Shown: piece after piece, positions 51,388-61,315 of the stretch
How the letters are laid out: each line of letters begins with the position of its first letter
Numbering within the stretch: position 1 is the stretch's first letter
Source of the DNA: Halomonas sp. KG2
Lineage (GTDB): Bacteria > Pseudomonadota > Gammaproteobacteria > Pseudomonadales > Halomonadaceae
Direction of reading: 5' to 3'
Assembly: GCA_030440445.1 (NCBI GenBank)
Contig: CP098528.1
Coordinates: 124,001-188,000, forward strand
Length of the DNA stretch: 64,000 nt
The notes under the pieces: model-generated
Told to the model about the DNA's origin: nothing
What the model saw: only the letters and a program-made list of their open reading frames with translations
Databases searched by the model: none
Made by a program: the position numbers and the translations under genes

Positions 51388-52391
51388 TAGATCACCTTGC
51401 CTTTAAACAGGCCGGTAGGACGCCACACTAAGATGGCCACCAAAATAAAGAACGGCACCACAATTTTGTACTCAGTGCCTACAAAGGCGAGGTTGGAGGG
51501 GAGCTCTAGCCAGGTAGGTAGACTGTCGCGGAAAGGGCGCAGGAGAACATTCCAATTAAATACTGCCAGGGTTTCTGCAAAGCCGACGACAAATCCTCCT
51601 GCAATGGCCCCGTAGGGGTGGCCTACGCCTCCGACAATGGCCGCCGCGAAAATAGGCAGTAGCAGGAAGAAGCTTAGGTCGGGTTTAAACGTGACGTCTA
51701 ATGACAGCAGGGTGCCCGCAATTGCCGCCAGTGCGCCTGCAATCACCCACGTGACGGCCACGATAGTGTTGGTATTAATGCCAGATGCCTGGGCAAGCTC
51801 GGGGTTGTCTGACATGGCGCGCATGGCTTTGCCAAGTCGCGAGCGATTGAGGAATAGGTGTAGGGCGACCACGGCCACTAGCGTAATCACAAACAGATAA
51901 ATCTGTGGTTCGGTAATCACGATGGGGGCTCTAACTCCCTCGAAAGGTAGCGCGATGCGGAAAATTTCCTTGCGGTCATCGACGTACAAGCTCTGACCGC
52001 CGGTACCGGAAAATAGCCGGATAAGCCCTTGGAGCATAAGTGTCACGCCCAGCGAGCCAATCACCATCACGATAGGCTTGACGCCATGGGCGCGTAGCGG
52101 CTTATAAAACGCTTTATCAATGCTTACTGCCAGCGCTGCAGTAAGCAGCATCGCTAGCGGCAGCATGATGAGCGCCGTCGGCACCCCAATACTGGCACCC
52201 ACCGCTGGGAAGGCGGTCGTCAGGAGCAGCACCATGAAGGCACCAAACGTCATGATGTCGGCATGGGCAAAGTGGGCAAAGCGCATAATGCTAAAAATGA
52301 GCGTGACGCCAATGGCGCCAATGGCATAAATAGAGCCAGTGACGCTACCTGCAATCACTACGTTATTGATAAAAAAGACCAGTTCGTTCAC
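51387..52391 (-). CDS. livH: Branched-chain amino acid ABC transporter permease, LivH type
   Basis: The 334 residues show about eight membrane segments and the LivH features: NNVVIAGSVTGSIYAIGAIG near the start, RFAHFAHADIMTFGAF, RAMSDNPELAQASGINTN. I start it at GTG 52391 with GGGGGAG six or seven bases upstream; the frame is open for 41 more codons inside the downstream end of the ATPase gene, but those are not LivH-like. It lies 16 bases after the LivF-type ATPase gene. It pairs with LivM to form the translocation path for the ligand delivered by the convergent-gene binding protein or another one. Confidence 0.92.
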   Translation of the reverse strand: MNELVFFINNVVIAGSVTGSIYAIGAIGVTLIFSIMRFAHFAHADIMTFGAFMVLLLTTAFPAVGASIGVPTALIMLPLAMLLTAALAVSIDKAFYKPLRAHGVKPIVMVIGSLGVTLMLQGLIRLFSGTGGQSLYVDDRKEIFRIALPFEGVRAPIVITEPQIYLFVITLVAVVALHLFLNRSRLGKAMRAMSDNPELAQASGINTNTIVAVTWVIAGALAAIAGTLLSLDVTFKPDLSFFLLLPIFAAAIVGGVGHPYGAIAGGFVVGFAETLAVFNWNVLLRPFRDSLPTWLELPSNLAFVGTEYKIVVPFFILVAILVWRPTGLFKGKVI

Positions 52392-52407
52392 GCGTTTCTC
52401 CCCCGGG

Positions 52408-53136
52408 CTAGCCGCCCAAAAAGCTTTTGGCGACGTCAGGGTCAGCCAGTAACGCAGCCCCCGTGTCTGTAAAGCGGTTTTGTCCCGCCGCCAGCACAAA
52501 GCCTTTATCGGCAATGGCTAAGGCCTGTTTAGCATTCTGTTCCACCATCAAAATGCCCACACCGGCAGCGTTGATTTTTTTAACCCGATCAAAAATTTCA
52601 TTCATGTAAAGGGGCGACAAGCCAGCGGTTGGCTCATCCAGCAGCAGCAGACTAGGTTCAGCCATTAGCGCACGGCCCATGGCGACCATTTGGCGCTGGC
52701 CACCGGAAAGCTCTCCTGCAGGCTGGTGGCGCTTCTCAACGAGAGGGGGGAAGAAGTCGTAAACTTGCTCCAGCATGCGCTTTACGTTTTGCGGTTTTAG
52801 ATAGGCGCCCATTTCCAGGTTTTCTTTCACCGTCAGGCTGGGGAAAACGTTTTTCTCCTGAGGAACAAACCCCATACCACGCTCAACCAACTGATTCGGC
52901 GGCAGGTTATGGATCGGCTGACCGTTAAGCAAAATCTCGCCTTGATTAACGTTCAACAGCCCAAATACTGCTTTTAGCATAGTGGATTTGCCAGCCCCGT
53001 TAGGGCCAACAATGACACCGACTTCATCGGCATACAGGGTCATATTGACCCCGTTAAGGATATTCATACTGCCATAGCCGCCGTGCACATCGCGTGCCTC
53101 GAGCAGTGGCTGTGGGGATGACGGTGTGGATGACAT
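52408..53136 (-). CDS. livF: Branched-chain amino acid ABC transporter ATP-binding protein, LivF type
   Basis: The 242 residues form a single ABC ATPase: Walker A GPNGAGKSTMLKAV, the LSGGQRQMVAMGRAL signature, Walker B LLLLDEPTAGLSP and the switch His replaced by a Gln/Asn-containing MVEQNAKQAL, as is typical of LivF. Energy coupling for uptake takes place at the inner membrane with LivG. It lies 85 bases after the livG-type gene and 16 before livH. Identification as LivF rather than LivG rests on length and the VEQN block. Confidence 0.93.
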   Translation of the reverse strand: MSSTPSSPQPLLEARDVHGGYGSMNILNGVNMTLYADEVGVIVGPNGAGKSTMLKAVFGLLNVNQGEILLNGQPIHNLPPNQLVERGMGFVPQEKNVFPSLTVKENLEMGAYLKPQNVKRMLEQVYDFFPPLVEKRHQPAGELSGGQRQMVAMGRALMAEPSLLLLDEPTAGLSPLYMNEIFDRVKKINAAGVGILMVEQNAKQALAIADKGFVLAAGQNRFTDTGAALLADPDVAKSFLGG

Positions 53137-53221
53137 AAACGCGTCTCAGCTGGGCCGCACTGCGGTGAACAATGGCGACCATGTTGTTGTGGCTATTGTT
53201 TAGGTGACAAACTCAGCGCTA

Positions 53222-53992
53222 TCAAGCGGCATCAGTACCGAAATAGGCTTCTATAACGGCCGGATTGTTTTGTATTTCTTCAATTGAACCCTCAACCATA
53301 ACGCTGCCTTGTGCCAGTACAATCACTGGATCGCAGAGCCGCGAAATCATATCCATATCGTGCTCAATCACCAGAAAGGTATAGCCCATTTCGCGATTTA
53401 AACGTTCGATGTTGCCCATTAAGTCGCCGAGTAGCGTGCGGTTTACACCGGCGGCAATTTCGTCTAACAGCACGACTTTGGCATCGGTCATCATCGTGCG
53501 GCCAAGCTCTAGCAGTTTTTTCTGACCACCCGATAAGTTGCCCGCAAGCTCGTTGCGTACATGATGCAAACCGACAAACTCAATGACTTCCAGTGCGCGG
53601 CGGCGTACCTCTGCCTCCTGGCTGCGGACCAGAGCAGGCTTGAACCAGGTGTTGAATAGACGTTCCCCTGCTTGGTTGGGTGGCACCATCATCAAGTTTT
53701 CCAGCGCGCTCATTTGGCTGAACTCATGGGCGATTTGGAAGGTGCGCAGTAACCCTTTGTGGAAACGTTGATCAGCGCTTAGCGACGTAATGTCTTCACC
53801 GTCCAATAGAATGCGGCCACTATCTGGCGTAAGTGCGCCCGCAATTAAATTGAAAAGCGTCGACTTACCTGCCCCATTGGGGCCGATCATGCCGGTAATC
53901 GAACCCTTTTCAACCCGGATTGAGCAGTCATTGATAACGTGCAGCCCGCCGAAGGCTTTGTTGACGTGTTGTACCTCAATAAGGGGAGTCAT
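53222..53992 (-). CDS. livG: Branched-chain amino acid ABC transporter ATP-binding protein, LivG type
   Basis: The 256 residues contain Walker A GPNGAGKSTLFNLIAG, the LSGGQKKLLELGRTMM signature, Walker B VVLLDEIAAGVN (Glu-Ile in place of the more common Glu-Pro) and VIEHDMDMI with the switch His, typical of LivG. I chose ATG 53992 (GAGGA four bases upstream); an in-frame start 11 codons earlier exists. It is the first gene of the four-gene transporter operon and follows the sodium symporter gene by 52 bases on the same strand, so read-through from it is possible. Confidence 0.92.
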   Translation of the reverse strand: MTPLIEVQHVNKAFGGLHVINDCSIRVEKGSITGMIGPNGAGKSTLFNLIAGALTPDSGRILLDGEDITSLSADQRFHKGLLRTFQIAHEFSQMSALENLMMVPPNQAGERLFNTWFKPALVRSQEAEVRRRALEVIEFVGLHHVRNELAGNLSGGQKKLLELGRTMMTDAKVVLLDEIAAGVNRTLLGDLMGNIERLNREMGYTFLVIEHDMDMISRLCDPVIVLAQGSVMVEGSIEEIQNNPAVIEAYFGTDAA

Positions 53993-54044
53993 CGTGTCCT
54001 CGCGCCGCAGGCGACCTTTGTCCACCCGCGTTATTAGAATTATA

Positions 54045-55475
54045 TTAAGCAGACTTACGCAGTCGCTGACTCAAGGCAAATATACCCACAATGAGCAGTG
54101 CGCCGAGGGTTGGGACAACGTAGCCTTCCACCTGTGGAATAGTGCGTAAAAATACAAACGACACCGCAGCAGGGCCAACAAAGCGCACCAGGAAGCGCCA
54201 CGTTTTAAACCAAGTGATGTTGGTGCCAAGCTCTTTCATGACTTCGTTTTGAGTCAGTGCCCAGCCCGCGAATAGAGCGATCATTAGCCCGCCCAGCGGC
54301 ATAAAGATATTGGTCAACAGCTCAATGAATTCAAAAGCGCTGCGTCCAAATAGAGCGTGGAAAAGCGTACCTTCGGCCCATATGTTGAAGCTCACCACTG
54401 TCAGTAAGCCCATCGCCCAAGCCGCGACGACCATGATGGTGACTGCCTGAGGGCGCGTCATATCAAAACGCTCAACCAGGAAGGCAGCGACCGGCTCTAT
54501 CAATGAAATAGACGAGCTAATCGCGGCCCCTAGCACCAGAATAAAAAAGACCCCGCCCACCAGAGCACCAAACGGCATGTCAGCAAACGCTAGCGGCAGA
54601 GTAACAAACATCAGTCCCGGGCCTTGGCCTGTTTCGAGTCCCGCACCAAATACCAGCGAGAAAATTGCTAGCCCTGCCACCATGGCAACTGCAGTATCTA
54701 CAAATGCCACGGCGATAGCGGTACGGGTTAGAGAGGCTTCGCTGGACATATAAGCGCCGTAGGCCATGATGGCCCCCATTCCAAGGCTCAGGGTGAAGAA
54801 GGATTGCCCCATCGCTTGTAACCAGCCTTCTAAGCTGAGATCGGCAATATTGAACGTAAACAGAAAGCTGGCTGCCGCTCTCACGTCGCCATTGATGACG
54901 CCGTAGATAAGCACCACGATGAGAATAACAAACAGCGCTGGCATCATGATGCGCAGCCCTGACTCTATCCCTTTATGAATCCCCATACCGACAATTAATG
55001 CCGAGAAGGCGATAAACAGCGTGTGATAAAGCGTCATCAGACCCGGAGACGCCAGCAACGCATCAAAGCCAGCACTAATCGTTGCTGCATCGGCACCCAC
55101 GAGTGAGCCGGTTAGCATTAGCCACGTGTAGTGCAGTGCCCAGCCAGCGATGACGGAATAAAAGCTCAAAATTAAAAAAGCGGAAGCAGCGCCCAACCAG
55201 CCAATCGATTCCCAGGCACGGGAGGTCTTGTGTGTTTTAGTTAAATGGCGCATCCCCATAATAGGGCTTTGACGACTGGTACGGCCAAGCATTGTTTCGG
55301 CAATTAAAATGGGGATGCCGACAGCAAAGATGGTCAGTGCATAAATTAAAATAAACGCGCCGCCACCATTTTCCCCGGTGAGATAGGGGAAGCGCCAGAG
55401 ATTGCCCAAGCCGACGGCTGAACCGACCGCTGCCAGCAAAAACGTGCCTTTGTGAGTCCAGACGTTATGACCGCT
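54045..55475 (-). CDS. Neurotransmitter:sodium symporter (NSS) family transporter
   Basis: The 476-residue-scale protein shows about eleven or twelve membrane segments and the family hallmark at the first segment: LLAAVGSAVGLGNLWRFPYL, with GENGGGAFILIY. NSS proteins couple uptake of amino acids or related solutes to sodium; the bacterial substrate range is wide, so none is named. ATG 55475 fits the usual short N-terminus; TTG at 55526 is an in-frame alternative and neither has a good ribosome binding site. The location beside a liv-type transporter suggests amino acid use. Sodium coupling fits a halophile, though that lifestyle is itself inferred. Confidence 0.92.
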   Translation of the reverse strand, partial: SGHNVWTHKGTFLLAAVGSAVGLGNLWRFPYLTGENGGGAFILIYALTIFAVGIPILIAETMLGRTSRQSPIMGMRHLTKTHKTSRAWESIGWLGAASAFLILSFYSVIAGWALHYTWLMLTGSLVGADAATISAGFDALLASPGLMTLYHTLFIAFSALIVGMGIHKGIESGLRIMMPALFVILIVVLIYGVINGDVRAAASFLFTFNIADLSLEGWLQAMGQSFFTLSLGMGAIMAYGAYMSSEASLTRTAIAVAFVDTAVAMVAGLAIFSLVFGAGLETGQGPGLMFVTLPLAFADMPFGALVGGVFFILVLGAAISSSISLIEPVAAFLVERFDMTRPQAVTIMVVAAWAMGLLTVVSFNIWAEGTLFHALFGRSAFEFIELLTNIFMPLGGLMIALFAGWALTQNEVMKELGTNITWFKTWRFLVRFVGPAAVSFVFLRTIPQVEGYVVPTLGALLIVGIFALSQRLRKSA

Positions 55476-55784
55476 CATGTGGAGGAGTGTCCGTGTGGTA
55501 GTGGAAGGATGAGGGTAACTATCCAAACACTTGTATGAATTGTAGATTGCCAGCGGCCTAGGGACGCACTGATAGTAGCGTTACTGTGCGATAGAACGCC
55601 TACGCTTACCAGCCTGCTAGCGTTAAGGCTGCGTTTACGAAGCCACTTGGCGCAGGGGGCGGGGCGTGTGGGGTAATACGGAGACGGGAAATGAGCGAGG
55701 GGTGATCGTTAACTGAAGCTAAAAAAGAAGCCCGCACATGGCGGGCTTTGGGGTACTGACTATCGAGCATTGACTGGCGAGAGC
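55476..55784. other. Gap between the NSS transporter gene and typA
   Basis: Apart from the typA terminator near its right end, this stretch of about 310 bases contains no gene I can support. It must contain the promoter of the NSS gene on the minus strand, but I see no clear -10/-35 pair. Confidence 0.4.
55728..55748 (-). terminator. Terminator of typA
   Basis: AAGCCCGC pairs with GCGGGCTT around ACATG; read on the minus strand it is followed by CTTTTTT, a good intrinsic terminator located about 35 bases after the typA stop. Confidence 0.88.
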
Positions 55785-57611
55785 TTACTTCTTGCCAGCA
55801 CGCTTACGCTCGTTTTCTGTCAGGTGCTTCTTGCGTAGACGAATATGGCTGGGAGTCACTTCAACCAGTTCATCGGAATCCAAGAACTCGATAGCCTGTT
55901 CAAGAGTAAACTTGATCGGCGGCGTCAACACGATGTTTTCATCGTTACCCGTTGAGCGCATGTTATCGAGTTTCTTACCTTTGGTCGGGTTAACGACCAT
56001 GTCATTGGCACGATTATTAATACCAATCAGCATACCTTCGTATACTTCAGTGGCGTGATCGATAATCAGCTTGCCGCGCTCTTGCAGGGCGTAGAGTGCA
56101 TAAGCAAGGGCTTTGCCGCCAACCATTGAGACCAGTACGCCATTGCGACGCTCGATGGAAGCATCGGGCTTTAGCGGGCCGTAGTGATCAAAGCGGCTGG
56201 TCAGGATGCCGGTGCCGGAGGTCAAGGTTAAGAATTGACCACGGAAACCAATCAAACCGCGCGCCGGGATGATGAAGTCGAGACGCACACGACCCTTACC
56301 ATCGGGGTTCATATTGGTCATTTCACCCTTGCGGTAGCCAAGCTCTTCCATGATCGAGCCTTGATGCTGCTCTTCACAGTCGATGATGACTTCTTCGTAG
56401 GGCTCTTGCTTAACGCCGTCGATCTCTTTAATGATGACTTCTGGGCGGCCAACCGCCAGCTCGAAGCCTTCGCGACGCATGGTTTCAATCAACACTGATA
56501 AGTGAAGCTCACCACGGCCAGAAACTTTGAACTTCTCAGGGGTTTCGCCCTGTTCAACGCGTAGCGCCACGTTGTGGATAAGCTCTTGTTCCAGACGATC
56601 TTTAATATTACGGCTGGTGACGAACTTGCCTTCTTTTCCGGCGAACGGTGAGTCATTGACCTGGAACGTCATCGAAACGGTCGGCTCGTCAACAGACAAC
56701 GGCGGCAGCGCTTCAATGGCACTCGGGTCACACAGCGTGTCAGAAATTGATAGATCTTCAATGCCAGTAACGCAGACGATATCGCCTGCTGTCGCTTCCG
56801 TTGTCTGGACGCGCTCAAGACCCATATGAGTCATGACCTGGCCGATCTTACCCTTACGGGTAGAGCCATCAACGCTGATGATCGAAATTTGCTGGTTAGG
56901 CTTCACCGAGCCACGCTTGATGCGGCCAAGGCCGATAACGCCGACGTAGCTGTTGTAATCCAGTGCGGAGATTTGCATCTGGAATGGACCATCGATCTCA
57001 ACCGCGGGCGGCTCAACGATATCGACAATCGCCTGGAACATGGGGTCCATGTTGTCGGCCAGCTCTTCAGGGTCCATGCCAGCAATGCCGTTTAGCGCCG
57101 AGCAGTAGATAATCGGGAAGTCGAGCTGGTCATCAGAAGCCCCTAGGTTGTCAAACAGATCAAAGATCTGGTCGATAACCCAATCCGGGCGTGCGCCGGG
57201 GCGGTCAATTTTATTGACGACGACGATCGGCTTCAGGCCCTGGGCAAATGCTTTCTGGGTAACGAAGCGAGTCTGCGGCATAGGGCCGTCAACGGCGTCT
57301 ACCAGAAGCAGTACCGAGTCCACCATGGACATAACCCGCTCAACTTCGCCACCAAAGTCGGCGTGTCCAGGGGTGTCCACGATGTTGATGTGGTAATCCT
57401 TACCATTGCCATCTTGCCACTGAATAGCAGTGTTTTTGGCCAGGATGGTAATACCGCGCTCTTTTTCCTGGTCATTGGAGTCCATGATGCGCTCTTGGCC
57501 TTCGGCCTTGCGGTCGAGCGTTCCGGACTGGCTTAACAGCTTGTCTACCAAGGTAGTTTTACCGTGGTCAACGTGGGCGATGATGGCAATGTTGCGAAGA
57601 TTCTCGATCAC
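55785..57611 (-). CDS. typA: Ribosome-associated GTPase TypA/BipA
   Basis: TypA is an EF-G-like GTPase that assists ribosome assembly and stress adaptation. The 608 residues contain the G1 [14 protein letters not shown], the G2 region [10 protein letters not shown]3 [15 protein letters not shown]4 [13 protein letters not shown]-like domains and the C-terminal domain with [15 protein letters not shown]. Length equals the usual. It stands alone on the minus strand with its own terminator. The 163-base gap to birA holds its promoter. Identification is secure. Confidence 0.97.
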   Translation of the reverse strand: MIENLRNIAIIAHVDHGKTTLVDKLLSQSGTLDRKAEGQERIMDSNDQEKERGITILAKNTAIQWQDGNGKDYHINIVDTPGHADFGGEVERVMSMVDSVLLLVDAVDGPMPQTRFVTQKAFAQGLKPIVVVNKIDRPGARPDWVIDQIFDLFDNLGASDDQLDFPIIYCSALNGIAGMDPEELADNMDPMFQAIVDIVEPPAVEIDGPFQMQISALDYNSYVGVIGLGRIKRGSVKPNQQISIISVDGSTRKGKIGQVMTHMGLERVQTTEATAGDIVCVTGIEDLSISDTLCDPSAIEALPPLSVDEPTVSMTFQVNDSPFAGKEGKFVTSRNIKDRLEQELIHNVALRVEQGETPEKFKVSGRGELHLSVLIETMRREGFELAVGRPEVIIKEIDGVKQEPYEEVIIDCEEQHQGSIMEELGYRKGEMTNMNPDGKGRVRLDFIIPARGLIGFRGQFLTLTSGTGILTSRFDHYGPLKPDASIERRNGVLVSMVGGKALAYALYALQERGKLIIDHATEVYEGMLIGINNRANDMVVNPTKGKKLDNMRSTGNDENIVLTPPIKFTLEQAIEFLDSDELVEVTPSHIRLRKKHLTENERKRAGKK

Positions 57612-57774
57612 GACGCGATCCTGCTAGAAAAATAGGGCGGCATTATAGGGTCTGGGCGCGGTCCACTACCAGTGCTGTCTTAAATAAAGGTGCAAGTCAA
57701 TAACCTAAACATGGCAGTTTTCGCTCCAGCGGTGCTTCCGTTAAGATAGGCGTTTTCCCAGTTGGGGCAAGCAC

Positions 57775-58758
57775 ATGACCATCGGTAACCTGATGCGTTT
57801 GTTGAGCGATGGCGAGGTTCATTCCGGTGAACAATTAGGTGAAGCGCTGGGCGTTTCTCGAGCCGCCGTATGGAAACAACTAAAAAAATTAGACGCACTG
57901 GGCGTTGAATTGGTGGCTGTGAAAGGTCGAGGGTATCGACTTGCCTATCCGCTAGAGCCGCTTGATGGGGCAAAAATTGTAGAGCGTTTGCCCGCTAGTG
58001 CTCGCCACCTCTTAACCAGGCTATTCATTGAAGACCAGTTGCCATCGAGCAATGAATATGTGCGCGAACGCTTTGCGCAGGGGGCCGGGCACGGTGAGGT
58101 ATGCTTCGCTGAGCTACAAACCGCAGGTCGTGGCCGTCGCGGGCGCGTATGGTCTACGCCTTGGGGGCAAAGCTTGATGCTCTCGCTTGGCTGGCGTTTT
58201 GAATCAGGAGTTAATGCGCTGGAGGGGTTGAGTCTTGCGGTTGGCGTGGTGGTTGCTCAAGTGCTGGAGCAGTATGGGGTTTCACCAAAATTAAAATGGC
58301 CTAACGATATACTGCTGGCAGAGAAAGGTAGTGAGCTTGGCAAGCTGGCCGGTATTTTGATTGAAGTCACTGGGGATGCAGCGGGCCCCTGTGAAGTGGT
58401 CATTGGCATTGGTATGAATCTATCGCTACCCGATAGCTTGCGTGCCGCTATTGATCAGCCTGTGGCAGCGCTGTTTGATGCAAAAGCGGGTATTTCGCGC
58501 AATCAGTTAGCCGCGGATATGGTGTCTGAGCTATTGGATATGCTGGCAGGTTTCGAAAGCGAAGGGTTTGCCCCTTGGCGAGATGAATGGAATAGTCGCC
58601 ATGCCTATGCAGGGTTGCCGATCCGTATTATTCAGGGTGAGCGCTCAAGCGATGCAGTGGCTAGAGAGGTAGATGAGAGTGGTAATCTTTGGGTTACCGA
58701 AAATGATCACTCGCGACGCCTGTCGGGCGGTGAGATCAGTGTACGCAGGCGCCTATGA
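57775..58758 (+). CDS. birA: Bifunctional biotin ligase/repressor BirA
   Basis: BirA activates biotin and attaches it to acetyl-CoA carboxylase, and represses biotin genes through an N-terminal DNA-binding domain. The 327 residues start with a winged helix-turn-helix (LMRLLSDGEVHSGEQLGEAL, VSRAAVWKQLKKL), followed by the ligase domain with QTAGRGRRGRVWSTPWGQ, KWPNDILL and the C-terminal SH3-like domain. The intact helix-turn-helix implies repressor function is retained. It overlaps coaX by four bases (ATGA). This birA-coaX-tRNA-secE order is common in gammaproteobacteria. Confidence 0.96.
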   Translation: MTIGNLMRLLSDGEVHSGEQLGEALGVSRAAVWKQLKKLDALGVELVAVKGRGYRLAYPLEPLDGAKIVERLPASARHLLTRLFIEDQLPSSNEYVRERFAQGAGHGEVCFAELQTAGRGRRGRVWSTPWGQSLMLSLGWRFESGVNALEGLSLAVGVVVAQVLEQYGVSPKLKWPNDILLAEKGSELGKLAGILIEVTGDAAGPCEVVIGIGMNLSLPDSLRAAIDQPVAALFDAKAGISRNQLAADMVSELLDMLAGFESEGFAPWRDEWNSRHAYAGLPIRIIQGERSSDAVAREVDESGNLWVTENDHSRRLSGGEISVRRRL

Positions 58759-59594
58759 TTTTGGATTTGGATATCGGCAATACGCTATCGAAATGGCGTT
58801 TAAAAGATGCCGAAAGTAGTGAAATACGTTCACGAGGTGCTGTGTGGACACGGGAGGAGTGGCGGCCTGGGTCAGATATTCCGAATCTTGATGTCGTCGA
58901 GGCGGTGCGCATTTCCAGTGTCGCTAGAGCTGCCGTGCTGGAGGAGACCGTTGCCTTGCTGCGTCGCCAGGTGCGCCAAGTGTATGTTGCACGCTCAACT
59001 CCTGAAGCACTGGGTGTTGTCAACGGGTATGAAGAGCCTGGGCGACTGGGCGTCGATCGTTGGATGGGGGCGCTGGCAGGCTACCAATTGGCGGGCGGTT
59101 GCTGTGCAGTCGATTGTGGTAGTGCGATCACCATTGATTTTGTATTGCCGGGTGGTGTCCATCTCGGCGGATTTATCGTCCCCGGGTTACGATTAATGAA
59201 AGAGAGCCTTAAATTAGGCACCCGCAACGTAGCCATTGATCCAGAAAGTGAAGCTGATGCGTTATTGGAGCCGGGGAGGCGCACGGTAGATGCTGTCAAT
59301 CACGGTATCTATATGGCGGCGGTCAGTGCGATTAATAGAATTTACAGTGAAGTCTGCGATCAGCAGGGGATTGCATTGCCAGTGCTATTGACGGGTGGTG
59401 ATGCCAGAGTGGTTTCCCGTGGTGTTCAAGTGCCCCATGCGGTATGGCCGGATATGGTCTACGGGGGGCTGGAAGCCTGCTTTCCGCTGACCTTTGCGGA
59501 GCGTGCTGGAAAAATGTCAGGCGCACCAGGGGTGCCTGAGCCTGTTTCGTTAGAAAAAATTCGCGCAGGTCTTGCATTCTCAATGCTGCTTTGA
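58755..59594 (+). CDS. coaX: Type III pantothenate kinase CoaX
   Basis: CoaX phosphorylates pantothenate in coenzyme A synthesis. The 279 residues have the ASKHA-fold motifs: the phosphate-1 loop LDLDIGNTLSKWRL, GVDRWMGALAGY, the DCGSAITIDFV phosphate-2 block and TGGDARVV. Slightly longer than the family norm (about 250). The product is insensitive to CoA feedback in known members. The start overlaps birA by four bases, so the two are translated together. No terminator is obvious after it; the tRNA promoter follows. Confidence 0.94.
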   Translation: MILDLDIGNTLSKWRLKDAESSEIRSRGAVWTREEWRPGSDIPNLDVVEAVRISSVARAAVLEETVALLRRQVRQVYVARSTPEALGVVNGYEEPGRLGVDRWMGALAGYQLAGGCCAVDCGSAITIDFVLPGGVHLGGFIVPGLRLMKESLKLGTRNVAIDPESEADALLEPGRRTVDAVNHGIYMAAVSAINRIYSEVCDQQGIALPVLLTGGDARVVSRGVQVPHAVWPDMVYGGLEACFPLTFAERAGKMSGAPGVPEPVSLEKIRAGLAFSMLL

Positions 59595-59690
59595 CAGAAT
59601 GCAGCGCGTTCCAAGGCATAAGCCACTTTAAATATTAGTGCGCAAGTGTTGGTAAGTTCACAAGCTTTGATAAATAAAGAGTTTGTAAGC

Positions 59691-59718
59691 TTGACATGGC
59701 TTTGGAGGCTGGCATAAT
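59691..59718 (+). promoter_or_regulatory. Sigma-70 promoter of the tRNA-Tyr/Gly/Thr operon
   Basis: TTGACA (59691-59696) and CATAAT (59713-59718) are separated by 16 bases, and tRNA-Tyr begins 15 bases after the -10. This is a near-consensus housekeeping promoter. Confidence 0.85.
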
Positions 59719-59732
59719 GTGCCGCCACAGCT

Positions 59733-59816
<84 letters not shown>

Positions 59817-59921
59817 GTTTTATCGAGCAGTGACTGAGTCATTGCTTGGGAATGAAAGGCCGGTAAGCGGGCTTAGCTACTGTATCTCGTGCAACGGGTT
59901 GTCATTCCATAGGCAAGTTCG

Positions 59922-59995
<74 letters not shown>

Positions 59996-60009
59996 GTTTG
60001 ATGTATTTA

Positions 60010-60084
60010 GCTCATGTAGCTCAGGGGTAGAGCACACCCTTGGTAAGGGTGAGGTCGACGGTTCAATTCCGTCCATGAGCTCCA
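60010..60084 (+). tRNA. tRNA-Thr (GGT)
   Basis: GCTCATG pairs with CATGAGC; the anticodon loop TTGGTAA gives GGT; the 3' end TCCA encodes CCA. Third tRNA of the operon, followed directly by a terminator instead of the usual tuf gene. Confidence 0.97.
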
Positions 60085-60093
60085 TATTGCATA

Positions 60094-60118
60094 AAAGCGA
60101 GCCAGGCTCGCTTTTTTT
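60094..60118 (+). terminator. Terminator of the tRNA-Tyr/Gly/Thr operon
   Basis: AAAGCGAGC pairs with GCTCGCTTT around a CAG loop, followed by seven T residues. It closes the three-tRNA transcript and lies where tuf would begin in related genomes. Confidence 0.92.
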
Positions 60119-60151
60119 GTTTTCACTTGTCAGTTTGATAAGTGTTGAGGG

Positions 60152-60180
60152 TTGTCAGGCGGAAAGTTATCCGCTATTAT
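60152..60180 (+). promoter_or_regulatory. Promoter of tRNA-Trp/secE/nusG
   Basis: TTGTCA (60152-60157) and TATTAT (60175-60180) are spaced by 17 bases, and tRNA-Trp starts 46 bases after the -10. A GGCGCCCG discriminator follows, as in stringently controlled promoters. Confidence 0.75.
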
Positions 60181-60225
60181 GGCGCCCGCTGTTGCGTAGG
60201 CATTTGTTTGCGCACATGACGATAC

Positions 60226-60301
<76 letters not shown>

Positions 60302-60374
60302 GCCTTCCCCAGGTTGGTATGTCTTTTTCTAGAATTCCTTTGTCGCTCGCTGCACCCTTGGGAGTCTCGTTTTT

Positions 60375-60758
60375 ATGAAGCCTAGTTCCGTAAAACATGG
60401 CGAAGAGGTGCAACAGTCGCGCCATGACGGGCTCAAGTGGGCGGCGGTTGTGGCGCTGCTTGTTGTTGCAGTTGTTGGTAATACCTATTTCGCTGATATT
60501 GGCCTGCTCTACCGCGTATTAGGTGTGGTGGTGTTGTGTGTGATTGCGGGTTTGATCGCGCTGACCACTGCTAAAGGTCGCGATTTAGTAGAGCTTGCCG
60601 TCAGCGCCAAGAAAGAGATACAGCGCGTTGTATGGCCGACTCGCCCCGAAACCATTCAGACCACAGCCATTGTGCTGGCGGCTGTTGTGGTGGTGGGTTT
60701 GATGCTGTGGTTGATTGATACTCTTCTTGGCTGGGCGATGTCCGGCGTCATTGGTTAG
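60375..60758 (+). CDS. secE: Protein translocase subunit SecE
   Basis: SecE is an essential inner-membrane component of the SecYEG translocon. The 127 residues have three membrane segments (about 22-42, 47-66 and 97-120), like the enteric form, and the conserved amphipathic helix before the last one ([20 protein letters not shown] region, seen here as [17 protein letters not shown]). GGGAG lies a little far from the ATG. nusG follows eight bases downstream, so the pair is co-transcribed with tRNA-Trp. Confidence 0.95.
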   Translation: MKPSSVKHGEEVQQSRHDGLKWAAVVALLVVAVVGNTYFADIGLLYRVLGVVVLCVIAGLIALTTAKGRDLVELAVSAKKEIQRVVWPTRPETIQTTAIVLAAVVVVGLMLWLIDTLLGWAMSGVIG

Positions 60759-60766
60759 GAGCTTTC

Positions 60767-61300
60767 ATGTCCAAACGTTGGTATGTCGTCCACGCTTATT
60801 CCGGCTTTGAAAAGCATGTCATGCGTTCGCTTATCGAGCGCGTGAAAATGTATGGCATGGAAGATCGCTTTGGCGAAATTCTCGTGCCGACGGAAGAAGT
60901 CGTTGAAGTGCGTGACGGAAAGCGCCGTAAGAGTGAGCGCAAATTCTATCCAGGCTACGTGCTGGTCGAGATGGAAATGGCCGATGAAACCTGGCATCTC
61001 GTCAATGAAACTCCGCGTGTAATGGGGTTTATTGGTGGCACGAAAGAGAAGCCTGCACCTATTACTTCGCGTGAAGCCGATGCTATTTTGCGTCGCGTGA
61101 AAGACGGTACTGATAAGCCGCGGCCCAAAACCATGTTTGAGCCGGGTCAGTCGGTCCGCGTTATTGATGGTCCGTTTGCTGACTTTAACGGTGTCGTTGA
61201 AGAAGTGAACTATGATAAGAGCCGTTTGCAGGTCAGCGTGCTGATCTTCGGGCGCGCAACGCCTGTGGAGCTTGAGTTCTCTCAGGTAGAGAAAGAGTAA
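60767..61300 (+). CDS. nusG: Transcription termination/antitermination factor NusG
   Basis: NusG binds RNA polymerase, suppresses pausing, and links to Rho or ribosomal protein S10. The 177 residues show the NGN domain ([32 protein letters not shown]) and the C-terminal KOW domain ([19 protein letters not shown]). Length and gene order are usual. GGAG precedes the ATG. Identification is secure. Confidence 0.98.
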   Translation: MSKRWYVVHAYSGFEKHVMRSLIERVKMYGMEDRFGEILVPTEEVVEVRDGKRRKSERKFYPGYVLVEMEMADETWHLVNETPRVMGFIGGTKEKPAPITSREADAILRRVKDGTDKPRPKTMFEPGQSVRVIDGPFADFNGVVEEVNYDKSRLQVSVLIFGRATPVELEFSQVEKE

Positions 61301-61315
61301 ATTTAATTAAGTAGC

